Source of the DNA: Petrimonas sulfuriphila
GTDB lineage: Bacteria; Bacteroidota; Bacteroidia; Bacteroidales; Dysgonomonadaceae
Direction: 5' to 3' (one strand)
DNA: 64,000 nucleotides
Assembly: GCF_051201015.1 (NCBI RefSeq)
Contig: NZ_JBPEHI010000001.1
Within the stretch, counting starts at the first letter, position 1; the number at the start of each line of letters is the position of its first letter. Below, piece after piece: positions 35,356-42,988 of this stretch. The translations under genes were made by a program, and so were the position numbers. The notes beneath the pieces are model-generated. The model worked only from the letters and a program-made list of their open reading frames with translations. It did no database searches and was not told the origin of the DNA.

Positions 35356-36125
35356 AAATACTCATCTTAGGAGCTGGCAAAATGGGATCGTTCTTTGCCG
35401 ATGTGCTCAGTTTCGATCACGAAGTAGCCGTATTGGATACCGATCCCCAAAAACTACGGTTCATATACAACACACTCCGGATGACAAAGCCGGAGGAGGT
35501 GCGGGATTTTGCCCCCGAACTAGTGATCAATGCCGCTACGCTGAAATACACCGTCGAGGCGTTTCACAGTGTGCTGCCTTATTTGCCGCAAACGTGTATC
35601 CTGAGTGATATTGCATCGGTAAAAACCGGATTGGAGGAATTTTACCGGGAACGTACCCGCCCGTATGTTTCCACTCACCCGATGTTCGGGCCTACGTTTG
35701 CCAGCCTGAGCGACCTCAGCACGCAAAGTGCCATTATCATATCGGAGTCGTCGCACCTGGGAAAGGTTTTTTTTCGCGATCTGTACCGCCGGCTCAAGCT
35801 AAACGTGTTTGAATACACTTTCCGGGAGCACGACGAAACCATCGCTTACTCGCTTTCCATCCCGTTTGCATCCACATTGGTGTTTGCATCGGTAATGAAG
35901 CATCAGGATGCGCCGGGAACCACGTTCAAAAAGCATATGAACATAGCACAGGGGCTGCTTTCGGAAGATGATTTTCTCCTTACGGAGATCTTGTTCAACC
36001 CTTATACTCCCGATCAATTGGTGAAAATCAGGGAGAAGCTGAAAGAACTATTGGCTATTATCGAAGTTAGGGACAGCGAAGCCATGAAGGTATTTTTGAC
36101 GCAGGTAAGAAAGAATATTGAGTAG
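35352..36125 (+). CDS. tyrA: Prephenate dehydrogenase
   Basis: A 257-residue NAD(P)-dependent enzyme making 4-hydroxyphenylpyruvate from prephenate for tyrosine synthesis. The Rossmann motif ILILGAGKMGSFFADVL is at the N terminus. SDIASVKTGLEEF and VSTHPMFGPTFASL follow, the latter with the conserved catalytic-type His, and HDETIAYSLSIPF lies in the helical dimer domain. It is short and lacks a C-terminal ACT domain, so control is probably through the operon attenuator and the DAHP synthase fusion. It is the last gene of the operon, ending 5 bp from the convergent cyclophilin gene. Confidence 0.92.
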   Translation: MKILILGAGKMGSFFADVLSFDHEVAVLDTDPQKLRFIYNTLRMTKPEEVRDFAPELVINAATLKYTVEAFHSVLPYLPQTCILSDIASVKTGLEEFYRERTRPYVSTHPMFGPTFASLSDLSTQSAIIISESSHLGKVFFRDLYRRLKLNVFEYTFREHDETIAYSLSIPFASTLVFASVMKHQDAPGTTFKKHMNIAQGLLSEDDFLLTEILFNPYTPDQLVKIREKLKELLAIIEVRDSEAMKVFLTQVRKNIE

Positions 36126-36130
36126 GGTGG

Positions 36131-36943
36131 CTATTTAGACTCCACATAAATCCTCACAATCTTCGCATCTGATCTAGGGCGGCTGTTGCTGTCGACAGGC
36201 AGGGCGGCAATCTTGTCAATAACCTCCAGCCCTTCGGTGACTTCGCCAAAAACGGTGTATTCACCGTCCAGATGACGTGCTCCGCCAATCGTGGAATAGG
36301 TTTCTTTGAGTTCTTCAGGAAGAAAAAACTTGCCGGGAGCGGCTTCATACAACGAATCCACCACGTGGAGGACCGAATCCAGCATAGCGTTAAAGGCACT
36401 GGCATCAGTGGCTTTTAATTTAGCCAGGTCGTCTTTATGCGGTAAGTAATGGTCGCGGATAATCTTGTTTTTGATGGGCACGTTTACCGCCATTTCCATG
36501 GAATCCAGCCGTCCCGGTGAATATACCTTCCCGTGCACGATATAGAACTGGGAGGCGTCTGATTTTTTCTGCGGGTTTTCGTTATCTCCCCTTCTCGGAG
36601 CAGCCAGAGCTCCTTTTTTATGAAAATGATTGTCCCTGAACTCGGGCATAATATCCATATCGGTACGTCCGCCGCCGATCTGTGCTCCGGCAGGAGCATT
36701 CTTCGAATCCTGTGCTCCTCCCTGAATCATAAATTCCCTAACTACCCGGTGAAACAACGTTCCGTTAAAGTATCCCTGTTTTACTAATTTCAGGAAATGG
36801 TTGCTGTGGTTGGGGGTGTCGTCGTACAAAACGGCTTTCATTGTACCGTAATTGGTTTCGATAATGATAACCGGGTATTCCGTTTGAGCATTGGCGAGCA
36901 ATGAAAATGCGAACAGAACGGTGGAAAGGATATATTTTTTCAT
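36131..36943 (-). CDS. Periplasmic peptidyl-prolyl cis-trans isomerase, cyclophilin type, with internal insertion
   Basis: A 270-residue protein with a signal peptide (YILSTVLFAFSLLANAQ). The cyclophilin fold is in two blocks: residues about 22-140 (NYGTMKAVLYDDTPNHSNHF, GTLFHRVVREFMIQGG with the catalytic Arg, DASQFYIVHGK) and about 215-270 (GGARHLDGEYTVFGEVTEGLEVIDKI). Between them is a helical insertion of about 75 residues (141-214). It would assist folding of exported proteins. The gene is separated from the convergent tyrA by 5 bp and follows the LptF/G permease gene. Confidence 0.92.
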   Translation of the reverse strand: MKKYILSTVLFAFSLLANAQTEYPVIIIETNYGTMKAVLYDDTPNHSNHFLKLVKQGYFNGTLFHRVVREFMIQGGAQDSKNAPAGAQIGGGRTDMDIMPEFRDNHFHKKGALAAPRRGDNENPQKKSDASQFYIVHGKVYSPGRLDSMEMAVNVPIKNKIIRDHYLPHKDDLAKLKATDASAFNAMLDSVLHVVDSLYEAAPGKFFLPEELKETYSTIGGARHLDGEYTVFGEVTEGLEVIDKIAALPVDSNSRPRSDAKIVRIYVESK

Positions 36944-37004
36944 GTCTCAACTGATTTTTTGAATTACAGATCGCAGGCATGCCTGCTGCAACGGATTGTA
37001 AATC

Positions 37005-38099
37005 CTAATTTGGCGCCTTCTTGTAAAGGAAGAACGCGATGCCGATAAAGACAATATTGGGTATCCATGCCGCCACAAAAGGACTCATGCTCCCTTTTAC
37101 GGCGAAAGATGAACTGATGGTCATGAACAGAATATATGCCATACTCAAAGCCAGTCCGATTCCAATGTTCAACCCCATGCCCCCCTTCACCTTCCGTGCT
37201 GAGAGGGAAGCTCCGATAATGGTCAAGATAAAAGCAGAAAATATAGAAGCGTAGCGCGAATGGTATTCAATCTGAAACGCTTGAATATTACCTAATCCCC
37301 TTCTCTTCTGGCTTCTGACGTGGCGGAGCAATTGCGGGGTAGTCATCATCTGCTGGTCTGTTTTGGCCACGATAAAATCGTTGGGGACGATTTGTATGAT
37401 GGTATCAGTGGTGGTTCCATGGGTGATTTTCTCTTCCAGCCCGTCGAAATCCCTTATCTGGTAATTGCTAATTGTCCAGTGATACAACGAATCGTACTTA
37501 ATGGATTGGGCGGTCAGCCGGGAGACCAGCTTCAGGCTGTCGAAATGATCAATGGAAAAATTATAGCCCGTTTTAGACTCCATATCGAAATTACCGAAAT
37601 AGACAATCGTCCCTTCGGCTACCTTGAACTGTATATCCCTGTCACCCGTTTTCCGTTTGCGCGGGTCGATGTATTTTTGTTCAAAATCAATACGCGTTTT
37701 GTTGGCGGGGGGGATAATAAAGCTGCCCATCACGAAGGAAAAAACAGCAATAATGGCTGCTGAAACCATGTAGGGTTTGAGCAACCGTTTAAAACTGACT
37801 CCATTGGATAAAAGAGCAATTATCTCTGAACTTGAAGCCATTTTGGAGGTGAAAAAGATTACTGCCAGAAAGATAAAAAGCGGACTGAAAAGATTGGCGT
37901 AGTACGGAACGAAATTAATGTAATAATTAAAAATTATTTCTTTCAGTGGAGCGCTGTTGCTCATAAACTTATCAATCTTTTCATTGATATCGAACACTAC
38001 CGAGATCGACAAGATAAGCGTAATCATGAAGATGTATGTCCCCAGGAATTTCCTGATGATATACTTGTCTATACGTAACAGGTTGAGTTTGTTTTTCAT
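37005..38099 (-). CDS. LptF/LptG family permease
   Basis: A 364-residue inner-membrane protein starting MKNKLNLLRIDKYIIRKFLG (ATG at 38099). The longer open frame to 38249 runs back into tgt and was rejected. There are about six hydrophobic segments: one near the N terminus (FLGTYIFMITLILSISVVF), two to three around residues 55-120, a periplasmic domain in the middle, and three at the C terminus. This is the YjgP/YjgQ architecture of the ABC-type LPS exporter LptBFGC. Which of LptF or LptG it is cannot be told. It starts 25 bp downstream of tgt. Confidence 0.9.
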   Translation of the reverse strand: MKNKLNLLRIDKYIIRKFLGTYIFMITLILSISVVFDINEKIDKFMSNSAPLKEIIFNYYINFVPYYANLFSPLFIFLAVIFFTSKMASSSEIIALLSNGVSFKRLLKPYMVSAAIIAVFSFVMGSFIIPPANKTRIDFEQKYIDPRKRKTGDRDIQFKVAEGTIVYFGNFDMESKTGYNFSIDHFDSLKLVSRLTAQSIKYDSLYHWTISNYQIRDFDGLEEKITHGTTTDTIIQIVPNDFIVAKTDQQMMTTPQLLRHVRSQKRRGLGNIQAFQIEYHSRYASIFSAFILTIIGASLSARKVKGGMGLNIGIGLALSMAYILFMTISSSFAVKGSMSPFVAAWIPNIVFIGIAFFLYKKAPN

Positions 38100-38124
38100 A
38101 CTCAATAGGTATTCAGCCACAATC

Positions 38125-39279
38125 CTACAGACGCTGCATGGTCCTTTCCACCATAGTTCGTTTCCAGGAAGGGAAATCGCCTTCAATAATATGTTTACGG
38201 GCTTCCTGCATGAGCCAGGTGTAAAACGCAAGGTTATGCACCGATGCAATCTGTAACCCTAAAATTTCATTCGTGTTAATAAGGTGCCGCAGGTACGCTT
38301 TGCTGTAGAGGGTGTCTACGTATGAGGCACCTGCCTCTTCGATGGGAGAAAAATCCTTTTTCCACCGTTCGTTCCGCATGTTCAGAATGCCGTTTTTGGT
38401 GAAAATCTGTCCGTTTCGGCCGTTTCGCGTAGGCATGATACAATCAAACATGTCTACACCTCGCTCTATACCCTCCAGAAGATTGGCCGGAGTACCAACT
38501 CCCATCAGATAGCGTGGTTTGTCCTTGGGCAGGATCTCGTTGACCAGTTCCACCATTTCGTACATTTTTTCCGTGGGCTCGCCCACGGCCAGTCCGCCAA
38601 TGGCATTTCCATCCGCTTCAAACGAAGCCACATTTTCTGCTGCGCGGCGACGAAGGTCGGGATACACACATCCTTGCACAATGGGAAACAGCGTTTGCTT
38701 GTATCCGTACAGGCCTTCGGTTTCGTTGAACCTGTCCATGCATCTTTTCAGCCAGCGCTCCGTGAGCTCGAGCGACTTTTTCGCATAGTCGTAATCGGCA
38801 TCGCCGGGTGTGCATTCGTCAAAAGCCATCATGATGTCCGCTCCGATTATACGCTGGATGTCTACCACCTTCTCCGGAGAGAAAAAGTGTTTTGAACCGT
38901 CGATATGCGAGCGAAATTCAGCCCCCTCTTCTGTCAACTTCCGGTTTTCGGCAAGTGAAAATACCTGAAAGCCACCGCTATCTGTCAGAATGGGCCTCTC
39001 CCAGCTGTTGAACTTATGCAATCCTCCGGCAAGTTGCATAATATCCAATCCCGGCCGCAGGTAAAGGTGGTACGTGTTTCCCAGAATAATTTGCGCTTTG
39101 ATGTCGTCTTTCAACTCAGTTATTTGCACGGCCTTCACGCTTCCCACGGTACCTACGGGCATAAATACGGGTGTTTTAATCTGTCCGTGGTCAGTTGTAA
39201 TCAATCCTGCCCGCGCTTGCGAGGAGGAATCGGTATGTTGCAGTTCAAATTTCAAAACGATACAATTCTTTTGGTCCAA
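38125..39279 (-). CDS. tgt: Queuine tRNA-ribosyltransferase (zinc cysteines absent)
   Basis: A 384-residue TIM-barrel enzyme that swaps guanine-34 for the queuosine precursor in GUN-anticodon tRNAs. The catalytic features are GNTYHLYLRPG, ILTDSGGFQVFSLAENR, SHIDGSKHFFSPE and the nucleophile region MGVGTPANLLEGIERGVDMFDCIMPTRNGRNG. The classical C-terminal zinc site CxCxxC is replaced by Gly317, Ser319 and Asp322 in EEAGASYVDTLYSKAYLRHL, although the fourth ligand position, His348 in ASVHNLAFY, is kept. There are no cysteines in the last 84 residues. It is the first gene of a tgt-lptF/G transcript, with a TATCTTTG -7 box at 39397-39404. Confidence 0.95.
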   Translation of the reverse strand: MDQKNCIVLKFELQHTDSSSQARAGLITTDHGQIKTPVFMPVGTVGSVKAVQITELKDDIKAQIILGNTYHLYLRPGLDIMQLAGGLHKFNSWERPILTDSGGFQVFSLAENRKLTEEGAEFRSHIDGSKHFFSPEKVVDIQRIIGADIMMAFDECTPGDADYDYAKKSLELTERWLKRCMDRFNETEGLYGYKQTLFPIVQGCVYPDLRRRAAENVASFEADGNAIGGLAVGEPTEKMYEMVELVNEILPKDKPRYLMGVGTPANLLEGIERGVDMFDCIMPTRNGRNGQIFTKNGILNMRNERWKKDFSPIEEAGASYVDTLYSKAYLRHLINTNEILGLQIASVHNLAFYTWLMQEARKHIIEGDFPSWKRTMVERTMQRL

Positions 39280-39354
39280 CCGGGTTTTGTGTGAAAACCG
39301 TGCTTACTACTGCCGGACGCTGACAGCGAATAAGTCCTTAATCACAGAATACCC

Positions 39355-39388
39355 CTGGTCTCTTTTTATTACTGGTCTCTTTTTATTA
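39355..39388. repeat. Exact 17-bp tandem duplication in the tgt leader
   Basis: ctggtctctttttatta occurs twice head to tail at 39355-39371 and 39372-39388, just downstream of the tgt -7 box in the direction of transcription. No function is evident. Confidence 0.85.
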
Positions 39389-39396
39389 ATTGAACG

Positions 39397-39404
39397 CAAA
39401 GATA
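39397..39404 (-). promoter_or_regulatory. Candidate -7 element of the tgt-lptF/G transcript
   Basis: TATCTTTG on the minus strand, giving a leader of about 110 nt that contains the 17-bp tandem repeat. The nearest TTG (39422-39420) leaves only 15 nt of spacer. Confidence 0.45.
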
Positions 39405-39510
39405 AGAATTCTGCTCTCACAATCTTAGCAGTTGTGGATTAAAAATAGTTAGAGAGCATTTTGGATGAGTCTTCATCCGATGGCAAGATCTAAATTTTTC
39501 TGCCTTATTC

Positions 39511-39540
39511 TTGCAAATTCGGGCAAAAATGTTATCTTTG
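39511..39540 (+). promoter_or_regulatory. Promoter of the glycosyltransferase pair
   Basis: TTG at 39511-39513, a 19-nt spacer and TATCTTTG at 39533-39540, an excellent -33/-7 match. The leader is about 185 nt long and carries a 9-codon frame at 39601-39630 (MEIYSPFRN) that I cannot link to regulation. Apart from this, the tgt promoter and the tandem repeat, the 452-bp gap at 39280-39731 holds no gene I can see. Confidence 0.7.
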
Positions 39541-39731
39541 TAACCACCTGGACCGAATCTTTCTTCTGCAGCGCGTTTTTATTTACAACAACAAAACCTG
39601 ATGGAAATCTATTCTCCATTTAGAAATTAGTACCGGGTTGTCAAAAGATAGACATCCTGGTAATTGCTTCTTAGATTCTCCGTAAATGAGCAAATTCAAT
39701 CAATCGTAACAATTAATAAAACAACAAAAAG

Positions 39732-41963
39732 ATGAAAATTGCATACATTGGAACATACCCGCCCAGACAATGCGGAATAGGTACATTCACAGAGAACCTG
39801 TGTAAATCCATAGCTTTGAATGTGCGGCAGAATACAAAAACTCACGCCAGCGTAATAGCTATTAACGATTCTAGCTCGTTGCAGGAATATGATTATCCGC
39901 CTGAAGTTAAGTTTGTTGTCCGTCAGAACTACCGTGAAGACTATATCAATGCAGCGGAACAGATCAACTTAAGCAATTCCCGGGCTTGTATCCTTAATCA
40001 CGAATTTGGAATCTTTGGAGGGGAGTCGGGGTTGTATATCCTTTCCCTTACTGACCGGTTGAAAATTCCACTTACCGTAGTTTTTCATACTGTCCTGAAA
40101 GAACCCTCTTTTCTGCAAAAAAACATCATCCGGAAAATCAATGAAACAGCTGCCAAAATAGTGGTGATGAGCAATAAGGCGGTAGAGTTGCTGATCGGTA
40201 TTTACGATATACCTCCACACAAAATTGAAGTTATTGAACATGGTGTCCCTGACTATCAGGATGTTTCGCACGATGCGATTAAAAAAGAGTACAATTTGAG
40301 CGACAGGAACGTGTTGCTTACGTTTGGTTTTTTAGGACGGAACAAAGGGATAGAGACCGTGATTGACGCGTTGCCCGCAGTAGTGCAAAAACATCCGTCA
40401 TTGCTTTACATTGTTCTGGGAGCCACCCATCCCAACATCTTGAAGTATTCGGGCGAAGAGTACCGGAATTACTTAAACAAATTGGTGAGGGATCGTAAAT
40501 TGCAGGATAACGTGATTTTTCTTAAATCCTTCGTTACGGAAGATGTTCTTTTTGAATACCTGAGGGCATGTGATATATACATAACTCCGTACAACAACAA
40601 AGAACAGATTACCAGCGGGACACTGGCTTACGCCGTAGGAGCTGGGGCTGCTGTATTGTCTACTCCATACTGGCATGCCGAGGAATTGTTGGCGGATGGG
40701 CGCGGACGCTTGTTTGATTTCAAAAAGCCGGAACAGTTGTCGGATATTTTGAACGAGTTGCTTGATCATCCCGAAAAGATGAACGCGTTGAGGGAGAAAG
40801 CGTATAATTACGGAATACAATTACGCTGGCCAACGATCGGGAAACGTTATCTCAAACTGCTTAACGCAGTGAAAGATACTCCCTTGGTGGCAAAGAAACC
40901 CCGAAAATCCTTCATCGAAGTTGAGCTTTTACCAGAATTTACCTTAGACCACGTGAAAAGGCTGACCGACGATACAGGCATCGTACAACATGCCCGTTAT
41001 GGTATTCCTAATCTAAAAGAGGGCTATTGCCTGGACGACAACGCCCGTGCACTATTGATGTCGCTGATGGCTTACGGACAAAACAAAGATCCGTTCGCGT
41101 TGGATTGTATGCGTATTTATCTCAGCTATATACAATACATGCAGACAGAGCAGGGTACATTCCGTAACTTCCTCAGTTTTAGGCGGGATTTTCTGGATAA
41201 AGAGGGTAGCGAAGATTCTTTCGGAAGAACGATCTGGGCGCTCGGATATCTTCTGTACGCTTCTCCAAACATCGCTTACAGGGAGTTTGGCAAAGAACTG
41301 TTTGACAATTCGCGAAAGCACTTTTCTAGACTCGAACATTTGCGTGGTATTGCAGATACCGTCATAGGAATTAGCTATTATCTGAGGAGCTTCCCGGGCG
41401 ATGAATCCCTGCTGCAATTGATGAAAGAATTGGCCACCAAGCTTGCCGATTCTTATTTCGAGAACCGGGACGGGCAATGGCAATGGTTTGAGCCGGCTCT
41501 TACCTATGACAATGCCGTGTTACCGTTAAGCCTTTTCCATGCGGCAGAGATTTCTGATGATGATGTTTTTAAGGAGATTGCCGTGAAAACAGCTGCGTTT
41601 TTAGAGGAAGCCACGTTGAGTAAAGGATATCTTTCGCCCATAGGGAGTTACGGCTGGTACACGAAAGGTGGGGAACGGGCGAGGTTCGATCAGCAGGCCA
41701 TCGATGTTATGGCAAATGTACAGTTGTATTTTCAGGCATTTAACGTTACCAGGAAACCGGATTATATTCAAAAAATGTTTCAATCTTTCCTGTGGTTTTT
41801 GGGTGAAAACGACTTACGTGTGCCGCTTTATGATTACGAAACGGGAGGATGTTGCGACGGGCTCAAAAAAGATGGCGTGAATAGGAATCAAGGTGCAGAG
41901 AGCACATTAGCCTATCTTATTTCTCACCTGACCGTTCTTAAGGCATGGGAGTGCGAATCATGA
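39732..41963 (+). CDS. GT4 glycosyltransferase with C-terminal alpha-helical glycosidase-like domain
   Basis: A 743-residue protein. Residues about 1-385 are a GT-B, GT4-type retaining glycosyltransferase, with MKIAYIGTYPPRQCGIGTFTENL, VIEHGVPD, LLTFGFLGRNKGIETVIDALP and an acceptor/nucleotide segment TSGTLAYAVGAGAAVLSTPYWHAEELL. Residues about 400-743 form an all-alpha region with repeated Trp/Tyr-rich helices (YCLDDNARALLMSLMAYG, EDSFGRTIWALGYLLY, GQWQWFEPALTYDNAVLPLSL), resembling an (alpha/alpha)6 barrel of glycoside hydrolases. The fusion implies synthesis and trimming, or recognition, of one glycan. It overlaps the next GT gene by 4 bp and faces a GH130 gene. Confidence 0.82.
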   Translation: MKIAYIGTYPPRQCGIGTFTENLCKSIALNVRQNTKTHASVIAINDSSSLQEYDYPPEVKFVVRQNYREDYINAAEQINLSNSRACILNHEFGIFGGESGLYILSLTDRLKIPLTVVFHTVLKEPSFLQKNIIRKINETAAKIVVMSNKAVELLIGIYDIPPHKIEVIEHGVPDYQDVSHDAIKKEYNLSDRNVLLTFGFLGRNKGIETVIDALPAVVQKHPSLLYIVLGATHPNILKYSGEEYRNYLNKLVRDRKLQDNVIFLKSFVTEDVLFEYLRACDIYITPYNNKEQITSGTLAYAVGAGAAVLSTPYWHAEELLADGRGRLFDFKKPEQLSDILNELLDHPEKMNALREKAYNYGIQLRWPTIGKRYLKLLNAVKDTPLVAKKPRKSFIEVELLPEFTLDHVKRLTDDTGIVQHARYGIPNLKEGYCLDDNARALLMSLMAYGQNKDPFALDCMRIYLSYIQYMQTEQGTFRNFLSFRRDFLDKEGSEDSFGRTIWALGYLLYASPNIAYREFGKELFDNSRKHFSRLEHLRGIADTVIGISYYLRSFPGDESLLQLMKELATKLADSYFENRDGQWQWFEPALTYDNAVLPLSLFHAAEISDDDVFKEIAVKTAAFLEEATLSKGYLSPIGSYGWYTKGGERARFDQQAIDVMANVQLYFQAFNVTRKPDYIQKMFQSFLWFLGENDLRVPLYDYETGGCCDGLKKDGVNRNQGAESTLAYLISHLTVLKAWECES

Positions 41964-42988
41964 AAATAGCCGTTCTTGCCCCTATTGCCTGGAGGACACC
42001 TCCTCGCAAATATGGACCCTGGGAGCTGGTCGCTTCAACCATTACCGAAGAACTGGTGAGAAGAGGATTCGATGTGACGCTTTTCGCAACCGGTGATTCC
42101 ATTACCGGAGGGAAATTGTCGTATGCCTGCTCTCAAGGCTACGAGGAAGACAAAAATGTCGATCCGAAAGTAGCTGAATGCCTGCACATCAGCTCCCTGA
42201 TGGAGCGGGCCGGTGAGTTTGATATCATTCACAATCACTTTGATTTTCTCCCCCTGACCTATTCAAGGTTGATTGAAACTCCAATGATAACCACCGTACA
42301 CGGTTTTTCATCACCCAAGATTGTTCCCGTATACCAACGGTACAACGACATAAATCACTATGTATCCATCAGCTACTCCAATAGAAATGAACACCTGAGC
42401 TATATTGCCAATGTGTATAATGGAATCAATCCCCGAGATTTTACGTTCTGTCCTGCTGTGGGAGATTATCTGCTGTATTTCGGCCGCATTCATCCCGACA
42501 AGGGTACGCGAGAAGCGATAGACATTGCTCTAAAAGCAAAAATGAAACTGATCATTGCAGGGTACATCCAGGATAACGATTACTACAAAAGGGAGGTGCA
42601 TCCTTTTGTTGACGGCCGGCAGATAGCCTATGTGGGAAATGCCGATCCCGTTCAACGGGATAAATTATTGGGCCAAGCCTATGCGTTGCTTCATCCGATT
42701 AACTTTGAAGAACCTTTTGGGTTAAGCGTTGCCGAAAGTATGTTCTGCGGTACACCGGTTATCGCTTTTAATAAAGGATCGATGGAGGAACTGATCGAGC
42801 ACGGGAAAAGTGGTTTTCTGGTCCGCAATGTGGATGAAGCCCTGGCGGTCTTACCCCGGATTGCGGAATTAGACCGCAGCGACTGTCGGCAACATGCCCA
42901 GTCAAGATTCTCGATAGAAAGATCCGTCGACGATTATGTGGAAGTGTACAAGAAGGTGCTATCGTTGCAGCGGGGTTGCACCTCTTAA
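41960..42988 (+). CDS. GT4 family glycosyltransferase
   Basis: A 342-residue GT-B glycosyltransferase, start taken at 41960 (MKIAVLAPIAWRTPPRKYGPWE), where ATGA overlaps the stop of the preceding gene. Features are YGPWELVASTITEELVRRGFDVTLFATGDS, IHNHFDFLPL, LLYFGRIHPDKGTREAIDIALKAKMKLIIAG, and the donor-binding Glu segment HPINFEEPFGLSVAESMFCGTPVIAFNKGSMEELI. It probably uses a nucleotide sugar such as GDP-mannose or UDP-glucose. The donor is not decidable here. Its TAA shares bases with the stop of the convergent GH130 gene (42985-42988). Confidence 0.88.
   Translation: MKIAVLAPIAWRTPPRKYGPWELVASTITEELVRRGFDVTLFATGDSITGGKLSYACSQGYEEDKNVDPKVAECLHISSLMERAGEFDIIHNHFDFLPLTYSRLIETPMITTVHGFSSPKIVPVYQRYNDINHYVSISYSNRNEHLSYIANVYNGINPRDFTFCPAVGDYLLYFGRIHPDKGTREAIDIALKAKMKLIIAGYIQDNDYYKREVHPFVDGRQIAYVGNADPVQRDKLLGQAYALLHPINFEEPFGLSVAESMFCGTPVIAFNKGSMEELIEHGKSGFLVRNVDEALAVLPRIAELDRSDCRQHAQSRFSIERSVDDYVEVYKKVLSLQRGCTS

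Noticed and set aside
39601..39630. Nine-codon frame MEIYSPFRN in the leader of the glycosyltransferase genes
   Set aside because: No run of one amino acid, no overlapping terminator or antiterminator and no start signal. Chance occurrence is likely in a 185-nt leader.
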